A stretch of DNA of 64,000 bases from Athripsodes cinereus (Eukaryota > Arthropoda > Insecta > Trichoptera > Leptoceridae): the NCBI GenBank assembly GCA_947579605.1, contig OX388317.1, positions 16,883,384 to 16,947,383 on the forward strand, read 5' to 3'. The position numbers were made by a program, and so were the translations under genes. The notes under the pieces are model-generated. The model saw only the letters and a list, made by a program, of their open reading frames with translations. It was not told the origin of the DNA and searched no databases. This document shows positions 49,531 through 62,609 of this stretch, in pieces; position 1 is the first letter of the stretch, and each line of letters begins with the position of its first letter.

Positions 49531-52074
49531 GCTTAGTCGAGTTGTAAAATATTTTGAACCTGAATATTCATTACATACAGTAAGTACAACTCCTTCGGCA
49601 GTTGAAAGAAATAAGAGTTGGATGACAAACAAAAATTTACGTTCTAATAAATATAGCAAATAATTAGGTTTCTATGTATTTCATATCTGAAAGAATCTTT
49701 AGGGTTAGTTATTCTAGACTTGATTTTCTGGTTTAATCAACCAGAGTTTTATATACAAAAAATCATTATTGTAATCTTTATTGACCACACCCGTTCCTTG
49801 AATACGTCGTATAACTAACTTGTCGTTTTTACTACATTGATAATTTTACAAATAATATTTCAACATCCCTGTATATCATAAATAGCTGAAGCAATTCCAC
49901 TTGTACGTACATATTATAATTTAGTGTAGTTTCGTGCTACACGCGATGTTCCTCTCTATAGCTAACTTCTGACACATTCCTACCAACTACACCATAACAT
50001 TCTTATCAGGTGTTTATTTATTAAACGACAGCTCTACCAACTTGATAATAAAAGATTAGGACACAAGTATGTATTCGTTTAACTCGAAATTTTTTTTCGT
50101 TATTGTCTCTAATTATGTGTCAACTATTTAAAAAATCACATAAATTATCCTTATTATTCACTCAGTATTTAAGTAAATATCTGGGTTAATTTGAGAGTGT
50201 TTTACTAATTCTGAATGCCCTTATATTTATGGTACAGAGAGGATAAACATCGTTTTTATTACATTATGGATGATCAATAATCTGTCCTTAAGCTGGACTC
50301 AGTGTCAGGAATCAATGCCACCTGTCTTATGCCTGTATTTTCCCAATTCTTCCATTTGACATCTACATATTTTGTGTGAAATGTCAAGATGGTTAAGAAA
50401 GGTAGAATGTTTTTTCTTTTCTTTCATATTTTTTCCATCGTTATAAGTAGACATGTTGATCAAACATTGGTATGTATTTTGAGGAATAATATGTATACTA
50501 AAATTTGTTTTTAATATGTTTTTGTTTCTCGTAATAATTATTTAATGTCATAATTTTGATCGTCACACTGTTGGTTATATGACTTGTGGGAGTCACTAAG
50601 ATATAATAGACAGTCTTCATTCTTTAGTTACAGAAAAATATACAGCTGATATTTTTTAGAAATAACGTACATACGTAATTTTATACATATACTCTCGCTT
50701 TTCGCTACTTATACATGTAGGTTTATGTGTTCTTTCATTTAATCAGTAAGTCGAGAAAATATACAAGCATTTTCGAGATATCGGAAAAAAGGCGTAAAAT
50801 GTTTGATTAGGAAAAAAATTGAGATTTAGCATCGTGTTGAATTGGGATAAGCCATGTCATGATCAGAAATAAGTTTACGAATCGAATCAACCTGATAGAT
50901 TAGATTACTGCAGATACGATGAGGAGACAAGGGGAAGAAGTGGGAAGTAAGTAAGGAGGAAGAGTGGTGGATTCTGGGAAATTGTTTTGTCGCTTACTTT
51001 TTATACTTAAACGAAAACTATTTCATTCTGATCATTTTCTTAACCATGGAAGGATCTTTCACAACAATCTTATTTTAAAAGCGTTCTTAAAATAAATTTC
51101 CTTTCATTTACTATTTTTAACCAAGAATCTGTCAGATGCACCTCATAACATCGCAAATTAACTAACAAAAATAAACGATTGAGACTACCATCTGATTTTT
51201 GACCAACCTATAAAGACTTATATAACTATAGAAGTGCTTTCCTTTTTCTATACAAAGAACATTAAAATTTAATTTGCTAAATAAGTATTTTTCTTTGTTC
51301 AATTCAGAAGCTAAATTTAGCGCTGTTTATTTAATCTAATTGAAGTAAAAACCAAGATTGCAAAACAATTTACGATGTTCCCTTAAGAGGATAAGGATAT
51401 TTTAAAATCTCATTGTATTTTATTTGCATAGTAACAGATTAAAAAATATACATGGATGAAATGTACATGTTACATAACTAACATTACACAACATCCTGAA
51501 TAGAATGATTTGATTAGATGTTCTGATTTCAACGATCAACCATGTCACCCATCTTGAGTGTCTAATTTTTTATTGGTATTTTTATGGTATATAATACTCA
51601 TATATTGTATACGAAAAAAAACATATATACCCGCAAAAGGATTTAAAAACCAATATTGTGATTCTAATATTTCTCATTTGAAGTAGGTTCTATTTATGTT
51701 TGAGTTTATCTAAAAATATTATGTTTAATGTCCAAATGTCTCAAATCAATGTGCTACGTCAGTTAGTATTTAACATATTTCTACGTAAAATGTTAAACAA
51801 ACAAAATTTTATATACAAAATACGTCAATAACTTTCATGTGCTTATTTTGAAGATTTTCTCAATCCCAAACCTTTCAGAAGGTTTATTAGAAAGTATATA
51901 ATTTCCTTGTAAATCGAAAATAAATAAATCACATACTTATCCTTAATTCTGAGAACACTTCTATTCTTGAATAAAACATCTCAAAAATAATATGTACCGA
52001 TGTTTTCGATCGAGAATTTTCGACTAAAACCACTGATTTTATGTAAAAAATGTTTGATATTTATTGTATCTTAT

Positions 52075-52155
52075 TTGAATGTATACCTTCTATGTAATTG
52101 TTTGTAATCAATGTATGTACAGAAAAGAATGAATAAATAAAATAAATAAATATCT
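52075..52155 (+). mobile_element. LINE 3' tail fragment
   Basis: AATCAATGTATGTACAGAAA then AGAATGAATAAATAAAATAA. End of a 39325-type tail. Confidence 0.45.
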
Positions 52156-52354
52156 TCTGCTACCTACCCTATTGGGGGAAAAAAAAGAAGAAATATTTAT
52201 TCGAAGAGAACAAAATATTCCCCTTGCTTTTCTATTTTAATGCGGACTAAGCCGAAATAGACGACTTTGGTTTTATTTTCTTTGGTTTGTACCTACATGT
52301 ATTTGGAAGTAATATTTGTAATTTAAAATTAACGCTCTTTAACAATACCATGAG

Positions 52355-52447
52355 ATGATTGATAGCCCGGTGGTAGGACTTCAGACTATAGAGTGAAAGG
52401 TCCGTGATTGAAATCCTGCTTAAAATATCCTCTGTATTCACAAAATT
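52355..52447 (+). mobile_element. Degraded tRNA-derived SINE, type 4
   Basis: GATAGCCCGGTGGTAGGACT resembles a tRNA A-box region. AAGGTCCGTGATTGAAATCC is a decayed B box, followed by ATCCTCTGTATTCAC. A shorter relative is at 47150-47235. Confidence 0.5.
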
Positions 52448-52892
52448 AAAATATGTATATTTAATTCGTGAGTGTATAGGTTTTCCAGCCCAAATTCATC
52501 TTTTATTTTCATTTTAATAATTAACGATATTTTTATTTATTCATTCATACACTGTACCTACAGATAATTTGTCTTTTTATGTACCCATGTGCCTAATTAT
52601 AAACATAATAATTAATACCTTATATAAATATAAAAGTTTAGATTTGAATTACATAAGAAGTGGAAGGTTCTTTGTTTTTGAGTAAAACTGAACAAGGACG
52701 AGGATTTTTTTCGAAGAATGGTTCTAGTGAATATGTGGTTGAATATGGATAAAGGCGAAAATGGACCAAGGATTATGAAACAACTAGAAAGAGTACATAA
52801 AATAGTTGTGGACAAATTACGTATAAAAAATTTGAGAAATCTGGTTTATAATTAATTACAGAGATTCAAACTTCGCAGTACATTTAATTTTT

Positions 52893-52933
52893 TTTTTTTT
52901 TCACTTGTGGCATAACATCCTACAAGGATGATT
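52893..52933 (+). mobile_element. Fragment of the TAGACCATTAAAGG MITE
   Basis: A T-rich run then GGCATAACATCCTACAAGGA-TGATTT, matching the interior of the 13993 copy at about 14171-14200. Neither terminal repeat is present. Confidence 0.5.
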
Positions 52934-54593
52934 TATTGATACTTCTTATAAATAAATCTTTACTGGGCAATTTTACATAAATATACAATAATACATATCA
53001 TTATACAACACGACAATTAACGAATTTATGTCATAGGGCGGACTTGTTGCTGAACAACTTGTAAGAGGTTAGTAGTGTGATTGCTAGATAAAAGGATGAT
53101 ATTGAATACCCAGCGACTTAATAATATGATTTGGAGATTTTTTGATAAAATTTTGGAAGATTGAGGTTTTTTTTTGTAATGATTAATATTATCATCTAGT
53201 GTGATAGATTGCAAAAGTGTCTTAAACATACACGGTCACAATCGCTTCACAAGTTCTAAACAGTTCCGAAATTGTAATTAGTGTTTTCCAAAAACTAAAT
53301 AGTTATATTTTCTAGATTTAATGGGTGACTATCTAATTGTGAAAGAAATAACATATTTATTCATAAATTTTTTTTTTTTACGTAACTGTTCTCTATACGT
53401 TTATTACTCTGTGTTTGTGATAGGTTATCAGTTGAAAATGAGAGAGGGTAATACTTTACTGCTAACAGATTTATTAGTGAATGTTGACTCGTATGACCCG
53501 TCTGATAATTCTGCTCCCTCCACATTTCTCTTAACCTATCTTTCCCTTACAACGTGATAGGGGTAGATTGATCGAGAAATTGAATCGAAAATAAGAAAAA
53601 GCATCCATGAGTGAGCAATATTTAAAGATAAATAAAAAAAAAACTTATGATATCAAACCAACCACGAAAATATTACTTATCACAGTTCAGCAGTCTGGAA
53701 AATTTTAGTACTATCTACTAATGCATTGTTTCATTGCTTCTTCTAATAACTTGTAAACATTTCCAATAAAAAATATTTACAAAAAATAAAATACTTTCTT
53801 TTCTGCAGTTCTGATAGATATTTAAATTTTTTACATATATTGTTTGCAATTCTTTTGATTTTATAGTTGATTTTCACTAGTAGCCAGCTCTTGGTTTTCT
53901 GTTGACGAAATCCAAAAGAATTTTTCTTGTTTTAATAGTCTTCCACTCTCAGATGTGATTTACAGAATATACATAGTAGATTTTTATCTCTAGATGTGAT
54001 GACGTGGCTAAACTTGCCATTTTCTAGAACCTTAATTTATTAATACATTCATAATGCTTAAAATAATTGTTGAATGACAATTTATTTGGTATGGCATATT
54101 TCAAAAAATCAAATGGGTACAAATGAACAAGGAAACTTTACTCTCTTATTTCGTACTATGTAATACGAGTATAATGTATCGTATGAATGTATGTAGGTGC
54201 TCTATCTTCATGATTCAACAAGTGAATTTATATTTCTTAATCTGGATAAAAATATTTCATCAGATATTAAGTGAACAAAAAACTCGTTCTTTTCCTTTGT
54301 ACATCGAAAAAAATTGGAGCAAAAAGATAAAAAAGAAACAAAGAAGTCTATTCTTGGAATAAAGTGTTATACCCACTCATCTTAGTTGAAAAAATTGAGT
54401 GTATTTCTTTGTAACAATATAGTCTATATGACATACTCCTTGCTGTTGGTAATATACATAAAAGGAGATGAAATGTACGAGTATATCTGAAATTATCCGG
54501 TATCCGTCCCATCCGGCGTAGTTTTACAATCCGTCAATCAAAATAATTACTCTATATTCAGCCGGAAACCGGATATTATTAGATCAATATCTT
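52934..54593. other. Non-coding AT-rich sequence
   Basis: No convincing exon. 53420-53555 has an open stretch without clear coding bias. Confidence 0.45.
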
Positions 54594-54860
54594 CTTCTTC
54601 TTAGTCAGCCATCTCTCCACTGTTGCATAAAGACCTCTACCAAACTCTTCCAATCGTTGCGGTCCTGTGCCCTCTGTATCCATTTCCTTCCCGCGATTGG
54701 AGTTATGTCGTTAGTCCATCTCTTTTGTGGTCTGCCGATGCTTCTTTTGTTTCCATGGTCGCCATTTAAGGATTCTAGGAGTCCATCTACCGTCGCTTCG
54801 TCTCACAACATGACCCGCCCATTGCCACTTAAACTTTGCAACACGATCCATAATATCTAT
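54594..54860 (-). mobile_element. RTE-like LINE ORF2 tail remnant, minus copy
   Basis: The minus strand reads GRPQKRWTNDITPIAGRKWI, QRAQDRNDWKSLVEVFMQQW and RDG then a stop. The RRW-DDI-AG-W-Q-AQDR-W-EAF-QQW pattern is typical of RTE-clade ORF2 ends. Confidence 0.75.
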
Positions 54861-54865
54861 GACTT

Positions 54866-55045
54866 TTGTTAGATATTATGGTTGCAAAGCTTAAGTGGCA
54901 ATGGGTGGGTCATGTTGTAAGACGAAACGATCAATATACGAGTGTTAAAACATGTTAATGCCACCTTAAGAATTGTCTATATGATTGATTTTGTTTTATT
55001 TTTTGTGTGACGTCTATATATATGCGAAATTATTATTATTATTAT
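54866..55045 (+). mobile_element. RTE-like LINE tail, plus copy, head-to-head with the previous one
   Basis: TAGATATTATGGTTGCAAAG, then TTAAGTGGCAATGGGTGGGT and CATGTTGTAAGACGAAACGA repeat the minus copy in the opposite direction (KWQWVGHVVRRND). It then jumps to a 3' end with TGTGTGACGTCTATA and an (ATT)n tail at 55030. Confidence 0.65.
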
Positions 55046-55146
55046 TTTTTTCGTATAAACTGGAATTTTTCACCTACGAAAGTGTTAATATGATGTATTA
55101 TATACGATAGGTATGGTTTTAAACGCAATATATGCATCACTTGCAG

Positions 55147-55248
55147 GGTAGAGAAGAGAGTATTAGGTGTTCCGATGCTTACGAATCGGCTTTGGCTGGC
55201 TTAAGCGCTTTACACCATGCCAACGTTCACCAATTCTACAATTCTTAA
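55147..55248 (+). CDS. Candidate terminal exon, protein unknown
   Basis: After an acceptor-like cacttgcag at 55138-55146, the plus strand reads 33 codons to a TAA (55246-55248): GREESIRCSDAYESALAGLS then ALHHANVHQFYNS. Codon and residue composition look coding against AT-rich surroundings, and the pieces end in one stop in phase 0. I do not recognise the protein and found no upstream exon. A weak match at about 60395-60425 (GGCGTCCCAACGCTTATGAA versus GGTGTTCCGATGCTTACGAA) raises the chance that this is a dispersed repeat instead. Confidence 0.35.
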   Translation, partial: GREESIRCSDAYESALAGLSALHHANVHQFYNS

Positions 55249-56329
55249 AGGTTACAAATCATTACACTTAATAAATTGATTATTTATTTTACGTGGAAAA
55301 ATCATAAAATGCTAACATGTATCTATTTCTTTCGGCCTGATAGTACAGTTACTGAATTTGATATTCATAGGTACACAAGTTTAAAAGGAATCCATAAATT
55401 TACCAATTTGCATTTTTTTTATTTCTATGGTAGGGTTTTAATTCTTTATTGATTTAAAAACAATATGAGAAAAGAAAAAAAATTTTTCTTTGAAACAGTC
55501 TAAATACTTCTAATGTAAACAAATAAACGTAGGTACAAATACCACCACAACTTAATATTCGGACACTATAGATAAACATTATTTTATGGTTTTTTCGGAG
55601 AATTTGGTCACACGTGCTGAGGAAGTATCATTTCAGTTAAAATAAACTCTTTTAAATTGCAAATCATCATTTATTTAACTTTTCCGTAAAATTTTTACAA
55701 CTTCCACCTCAAATTTAATATATTTTTTTTAAATTTCCCGTTTCCCGGAAACGAAAATAATCGGGGAAAAAATACCCTCTACCTAGATGCCAATTTTCCC
55801 ATACTTTAAAACTAATTTTGCATCTTTTCAACTATTTTCTAAATCCTAGTAGGGGGGGGGGTCTGCCCCATGTTACATCCATGTCAATATAAGTAATCCA
55901 TCTAAGACATGTGGGCAGATAAACGTGAGATATAAATCGTGCCCTTATTCAGGGTAGTCGATTCATTCAGTAACCGTTTCATCCCTTGTATCTCTACTTC
56001 ACGGCTGCTGGGAAAAGATATTGTTCTCTGCCGTATAAAGTTAATCCTCATTGTACTTAGTCTAGGATTAATAAATCCTTTCGTTATTAATCCCACTATT
56101 TTCTTTCCTTACATTCTTCCTCCATCATATAGGACATTTACTTATCTAGTTTCTTGAACACTGCAATAATGCAACAATACATAGGAATACATATACCTAC
56201 CTTACCACAGTACATAACGATAAGGTATTTAATATAAATGCTGTAATTTCAATATAAATAATTCTTGTTATATTTGGTGCAACTGTTCTAATATTTTCGA
56301 CAATATTTTTTTACATTATTAATTGGGTT

Positions 56330-56468
56330 GAAAGAAATCGCACCTATGCGATAAACTCGCCCTCTGTATAATGTATGATTGTATTTGATTTAAATTAATT
56401 TATTTGTAAATTTGGTTGTTATTAATGTACAGTTAAGAAAAGGAGAGGGTATAAAAAATAAAATAAAA
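56330..56468 (+). mobile_element. LINE 3' end, (TAAA)n tail
   Basis: TTGAAAGAAATCGCACCTAT, GCGATAAACTCGCCCTCTGT and TAATGTACAGTTAAGAAAAG then A-rich. Related to 39325. Confidence 0.6.
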
Positions 56469-57180
56469 ATGATTGGTATGTATGTATATTAGCTTTCTCA
56501 AGGTTCAATATTTTTATATAACTAAATACGAGTAATTTATCTAATACTTTTCGAACGTGAAAGAAAATACATACTAGTTTATCACAAAAATGTTCGTGAG
56601 ATGTTACAGGACGCTTGAATTTACAGAAGAAAACTGATCTAATAAAAATCTCTTATTTTTGAAAAATTAAGTATGTAACAGTTTCGAGACATTTTTTTAT
56701 TTGAGAATTTATACGCCCATAAATGACAAAGGTTTGCGAAAATCGAAAACGTTTTATAAAAGTAGTATAAAAAATTGTTCTAGAGTTTGTGCGTTATCAT
56801 AGTGAAAAACATTAAATTTAAGAACTTTTAAAATTTAAAAAAAAATACTCAGTTATAATGATAATATCAAGCTTACTTGATTAAGCGCTCGAGCATATAA
56901 TCATTAATGTGGAAATAAACCAGTGCTGTTTTGAAAAAAAAATTTGATTCAAGAACAATAGTGAATTTCATCACTAATCACAAAATGTTTAATCGGTGAC
57001 CACTAACTTCATTTTCTATTTAAAATAACGTTATTTTATCTAATATGTGTTATAAAAAAAGTTTAGAAGTTGTTTTTGTTACAAAACTTCAGAGAGTTTT
57101 AAAAATAACAAAAAAATAATTCGTTTATTTAGTTCATATCTATTAACCACGAATGTTTCAAAGAAGATGTTGAAACAAGA

Positions 57181-57216
57181 AACAACTTAAAATGTTGAAA
57201 CAAGAAACAACTTAGT
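57181..57216. repeat. Tandem repeat of GTTGAAACAAGAAACAACTTA
   Basis: TGTTGAAACAAGAAACAACT occurs twice in a row, separated by TAAAA. The unit is itself partly palindromic. Confidence 0.65.
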
Positions 57217-57481
57217 TTTTTGAAAACTCTATGGGAATAAAAATATTTCGAAATAATATTAAAACGATTTTGTTAAAATACATTTGCAAAACTTTTCGTG
57301 TACTTGATTTCATTGGTATTTTTTTTAACTTTTAGTGGAAAGTCCCAATGGACATGAAATAAATAAACAACATGAAGATGAATATTTATTTTGTAAACTT
57401 ATTGTATTGAAATTTCTGAAATTTGTTTATATAATACTAGTTTACTTGTTTTCATATTTTTATGACAAAATAAATATATAG

Positions 57482-57682
57482 AAAATACTTTTCATTTATT
57501 TGCCGTTAAACGCATTTTTTGAAAATCTATATGAACACAATCCTTCTGCATTCAGTTCAGTTGATGATTTTATGACCAAGCTCGATGACACAGATGCAGA
57601 AAGGAAGTGGAATTCGTTTGATTCGGATAGGAATGTTTGTAAAAATGATACTTGTGTCCCACAATGGACTCAATGTGTCTGA
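57482..57682 (+). CDS. Candidate exon ending in a stop, protein unknown
   Basis: The frame is open from just after a TATAG at 57477-57481 to a TGA at 57682. It reads LPLNAFFENLYEHNPSAFSS, VDDFMTKLDDTDAERKWNSF, DSDRNVCKNDTCVPQWTQCV. There is no in-frame ATG near the start, so it would be a downstream exon. The residue mix (D, E, K, N, W, three cysteines near the end) is protein-like and its base composition stands out from the AT-rich flanks. The acceptor has a weak pyrimidine tract. No domain recognised. Confidence 0.3.
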   Translation, partial: KILFIYLPLNAFFENLYEHNPSAFSSVDDFMTKLDDTDAERKWNSFDSDRNVCKNDTCVPQWTQCV

Positions 57683-57699
57683 AAATACAAAAAAAAGAA

Positions 57700-57770
57700 A
57701 ATTTATTACTTTTCCACAATATTCCTAATGCTTTGATATCATTGTTATAAGAACAGAGTAGGTACTCTTA
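57700..57770 (-). mobile_element. Short LINE tail remnant, family 4
   Basis: CTTTTCCACAATATTCCTAA then TGCTTTGATATCATTGTTAT, a decayed match to 47850-47890. Confidence 0.4.
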
Positions 57771-60700
57771 CAGAATGTTCTTTGAGTTGAAGAATCTTAC
57801 GGGGAAAGGAAAAATATTTTTTCCTTTTTAAATTAGTTTTAAAATAAGAAAAATCTCGAGGACGCTTGTTTTAGAAATTTGTTTTAATTTTATTTTTCCA
57901 GAAAACGCAATCTTTCTTTTTATTTTATAAGTCAATTCAATTTAAAATGTTCATTTTAAATGCTGAACGTTCACGTATCCTTGCTGATAATAGTTGGTCC
58001 TCTGTGCACTTCTTGAAATGAAAAGATAACAAGATAATGTTATTGTATATTAAAATTACATTCTTTTATATAATATTTTATAAAAAGATACTGTCCGCAA
58101 CGCTTCAAGCGAAAAATTATTTCTATTTTAATCTGTATTCAAAAGCCATCCGCTCGTTCATAACTAATTACGGAAAAAATATTTATCACACTTCGATTGA
58201 AATAAAAAGGTAAGTCAATAAATAAACCTGGTGTAAACGTATTTATCGTTTAAATCGTAATATTTGATAACGAAAAGATTTAGTTTCCACTTTATAGGAA
58301 TAATCATCGCCATACATTCACTAATACATCTACAAGGCTGTTTAGTAGCCAATAAATAGTTACGACTATCTCTCTAGATGATATGATCATACATAGATAC
58401 TATAAAACACACGTCCTTCTTCACAAGTAGTGTTACCTAGTTCCAACAATTATTATCTGTATCTGCAATCTATTAGCTCTCTTGACAATCTGACTAATAA
58501 ATTACTATGTCCGTCCTTTTCATAGCTTTAGCTGATAAAAAGGGTTTTGTAGGAGAATTTAATAAAAAATATTGTTGGCACTGTATGTAATCCGTACAAT
58601 ATATTTTTTCCAGTTTTTGTTTAGATTTGGTTGAAGACGGAGACAATTATAATTATGTTTGTTAGAGAATGAATTAGGTAATTTAGAATATTATTTGGTA
58701 CATAAATATGATTTTTTCAAATGATGCATTTGATTAATATAGGAAACTTTTATTAACTTTTAAGATCGAAATTTTTTGATGTCTTCTTTTTCTACTTCTT
58801 TGTCGAAAGTCTGAATAATTTGATCCTCAATATTGAAAAACCACTACTCTGTTGAAGGAAATCTAACACAATTAAAATTATACGAATACCAACATCGATA
58901 TCCTTTCTTCTTTGAAAATAAATTTATTTATAGAAATAAAATCACTCATTAAAAGTTTTTGGAAAATAACTTATAATAAAAGTGTGTTCTAAAAGTTTTC
59001 ATCGTTAAATTAAAATTATTAGTTTAATACTATTTTTTTTTTTTTGAAATATCTAGTAAACTCTAATTTTTATAACATAAACGAAGATGTAATTTTGTCC
59101 TAGATTTTTTTTGATAGGTCATCTGTTTGATTAAATACCAACTCATCTAAGACGTTTTATTTTATTGCATGATTATTTTTTCGTATTTCTTTTGCTACTT
59201 TTCATCAGATACCCTTCTAATTAGGAAATATCCGATATCTTTGCCTGGAAGATAAAATAAGATTGAGAAAATAGGGGGAGCAAGTATCTAATATTGAAGG
59301 ATTTATTCGTCGGAGATGGTGAGAAGATTAGACACCACCTCGTATTTTATGTCGTATCATTAATTCCATCTATCCATATGTTGGAAGGAAATTGAAAGCG
59401 AAAAAATAAATGGTAGACCAGTGACCTGGTGAAATAGCCGGGAGACATTTATATAGTACATGAGGGAAACCACTGCCAGTGAGGAGTGATGGAGTGTACG
59501 AGAGATAAGATGGGACCCAGTGCTTGCCTGATGTTATTCCCTTCATCCTCCTTCCATCAACTTTAGGGGGATGAGAACTTTATACATTTTTCTGTTAGCT
59601 ACTTCTGCTACATATTTGATACAAGACGGTAAGACAAAGTGACACGATCAATTTTGTCTTGAATTGAACTTTATCGATCAATAATTCAACCGAATAGTTT
59701 TTAAAAACATTATTTTCTAGATACAGCTATTACGTACATATAAAGTGTATAAATTATAATTTGTTTTCCTTATATTCTTGATACAGCTACATATTCCGTA
59801 CATTTAAAGTGTATAAATTATAATTTGTTTTCCTTTATAACAAAGTTTTAGAGTTGCTTATTAAGATGTTCCTGAGATATAATAATTAACTACCATTTTT
59901 ATGTGCATGTGCGCTTATGTAGTGTCGCAGTCCCTTCAGTCCAATCTTCAGTACCGGTAAAATTATGACCAGCAAATGAGAGAAAACATCAGTTTTCACT
60001 ACGTATTCTATTAATAACTTGGCTCAAATTTATCCACAGCTCTATTTCTAAGATTAAAATATTTAGTGTTGCATGATATCATCAATCATTAATACAAATC
60101 AGTACTGTTAAAAGTGGTTGATCGTTTCATTATCAAAGGGTGCAAAAATATTTCTGTATGTTTCTATAATAGAAAAGAAAAACACGAAACATTTTATCTT
60201 CTGAAATTTATTATTAGGTTAATTTGGTTTGGGGGTGTAATAAATGATTTATTTTTGTTTTATTTTATTCTTTTTGCTCATCATCAGTTACGTAATAAAA
60301 TCAAAAAAACAATTTACACAAAAATATGATGATAAGCAGCATTATCACTAAATCATCTAAATTAGAGAACCATGTCTAATCAAAATCTAATCGGGAGAAG
60401 CTTGAAAGGCGTCCCAACGCTTATGAATTCAAGAAAGAAACATCGATATTTCAAATCGAAATTTTTAGTTTTTGGATACCTACTTTTGTATTTGACAGTA
60501 GTAATGTTTCACCAGGCGATTAGAAAAAAGTGAAAACAAGTTTTCACTTTTAAGTTAATAAAAGCCATTTGGAAGTTAACTACATACTGTGTTTTTGTCA
60601 ATTTATCTTGAAATGAACTTCCAACAAGTACTTTCGGTCTAAAACATCGAAATTAATGTTTGTTTTATGTGTTGTCAAAAATCAGCGAAAGAGACCAGGT

Positions 60701-61314
60701 TTACGAAGACGTATCATAGGTAAACTGAACTATTTTTTTCCAACTGATATCTAAATTTGTATCATCAGATCATGTCTTTGTCATGTCATGTCATGAACAT
60801 GTCATGAAGTCTTTCTTTATCATTATTCAGTCGGATTTGAGTCCTTTCCTTTAAACCTATAAACATATTCTCTCACATTTCTCTTCCTGTTCTGATTTAT
60901 CTTTCATAATATCGATCCATTCTTTGACATTCATTCAACATTCTATTAAAGTATTTTAATTTAATACAATCAAGTTTCACAAAGCATCATGAAATGAATA
61001 AAACCAATTTCATTTATTCTATATTTAGAAGCTAAGAATGTACAGAAGTATGTAGGTACCTACAAAGAAAATAAATTCATTGATAGCAGAAATGATATAA
61101 AGTATTGTTATTATTTTTAGCTAAGCTAAACATTGATAATCAAAAATTTGCTTTCGTTTCTCTATGGTTCGTTAATTTTTGAAAATGTAACTAACGCAAC
61201 ATGCCGTAAAACATCCGAAAAATAAGTTTGTTTTTAGTTTTCGACAGTCCTATAATAGGCAATGTTCGAAAAATTTTTACAATTTAATGATGAGATGTGC
61301 TAGTCATCTTGCTA
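57771..61314. other. Non-coding AT-rich sequence
   Basis: Only the tandem duplication at 59716 stands out. 59270-59580 is GC-richer but broken by stops in all frames I read. Confidence 0.5.
59716..59833. repeat. Tandem duplication, ~60-bp unit, two copies
   Basis: Both units carry GATACAGCTA, GTACAT-TAAAGTGTATAA and ATTATAATTTGTTTTCCTT, with small differences (TTACGTACATATAAAG versus TTCCGTACATTTAAAG). Confidence 0.8.
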
Positions 61315-61440
61315 ATTTTGAAAGTCTTAATTTTTTGTTGGCACAGCGAGGAGGGCTTACATGTTTATTGACTGCCCCATTTGTGTGATATACCGTGATG
61401 GTAATGAGAAGTAAAGCCACTTAATTCAAGATGGAAGTTA
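61315..61440 (+). repeat. Repeat family A
   Basis: TTTTTTGTTGGCACAGCGAG, GAGGGCTTACATGTTTATTG, CCCCATTTGTGTGATATACC and GTGATGGTAATGAGAAGTAA. Confidence 0.65.
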
Positions 61441-61504
61441 AGAAAAGTCATCCAGCGAGAAAATTGTCGAAGATAAAAGAGACTGGGTGCTTTTTAAAAG
61501 CCTT

Positions 61505-61750
61505 TCCTCCAGGCGTTTTTCAAAAGAGAGGGTGTTAGGAAGCGCGGACGTCCAAGAAACACGTGGCTCAATCACGTGGACCAAATTCTTTAGGACGGCC
61601 GCGTGTTGAGTAAGAGAAATAGGCGTGCATGTATGAGAAACTTGATGAATGTAGAGGAAGCGAAAGAAGTATATAGGTAAGGATAGATCTATATGGCGTA
61701 CCGGTCTCTCTGCCTACCCCACCTGGGACACGGCGTGAGGGTATAGTATA
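61505..61750 (+). mobile_element. LINE ORF2 C-terminal remnant, family 2
   Basis: GTTAGGAAGCGCGGACGTCC, CACGTGGACCAAATTCTTTA, AGTAAGAGAAATAGGCGTGC and ACACGGCGTGAGGGTATAGT. Two frame breaks relative to 21004. Confidence 0.72.
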
Positions 61751-62609
61751 GTAGAGCTTTTCAAAATGCAAGTACCGGTTATGGAGTTTTTGAATTGAAT
61801 TCAAATTAAATTTAGAATTTGGTAAAATACCTTAAAACTTAATTTAACAAAAGTTGAAGTTACATTAAAAAAATGAGATTAATACATAAGTTAAAAGTGA
61901 TCACAATTTTAACGACGGAAGGTAATTAATTAACTCGTTAATCTGTTAACCGTTAATGTCCAACTCTGATTATTAGAATTCCTCTCAAAAGAAAAATGAA
62001 ATAAAACAACAACTTCAAAGTATTCCTAAATTAGTATTGTTGTTTTTCATTATTTCCACGTTACTTTGATCGCTGACCTATAAAACATGAAATAAATCAC
62101 TTCTTCTGATATAATTATTATTAACAAATAAATTATTTTCCAGGAATACCTTCTCCTAAACTTTTTAATTTCTGCTACGTAATTTTTATTTAATGTTACT
62201 AGGTGAGTTGGTATAATTGGTAAAGGTGAGATTTTTTTCAGATAACCTTTTTGGTAACTACTCCCTTCTTTGTGAAGTCTGCAGAACAGAACAGTTTCTT
62301 TTTTGTTTGTAAAATTGTATCTTAAAAATGTGTATTCATTTTCTTGAATTCCTGTAATTACACAGCTACGTAAAAAAATATTTCAAAAAGGTACATGGAT
62401 TTTTTTGATAAATATATTCATTAATAATTGCTCATAATGATAATTGGTCTTAACAATCATGATATTTTACTAACATAAATTTTTCACCAGAAACTGTTAG
62501 TAAAAATTTCAATTCAGGCAAAATTCTTTTATTTTCATAGTTATTTATTCCTTAGCTCGGTGGACTACCGGGAAAATAATTCATTTCCCACTCCTTTCCG
62601 CCAGTTTTA
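61751..62609. other. Non-coding AT-rich sequence
   Basis: No coding stretch or recognised repeat seen. Confidence 0.5.

Larger units (their letters stand above)
48666..52074. other. Non-coding AT-rich sequence
   Basis: Apart from the LINE tail and hairpin near 49.4 kb, no coding stretch seen on either strand. Confidence 0.5.

Noticed and set aside
53321..53557. 78-codon ORF MGDYLIVKEITY...
   Set aside because: AT-driven frame with a T-run in the middle, no splice context and no recognisable composition.
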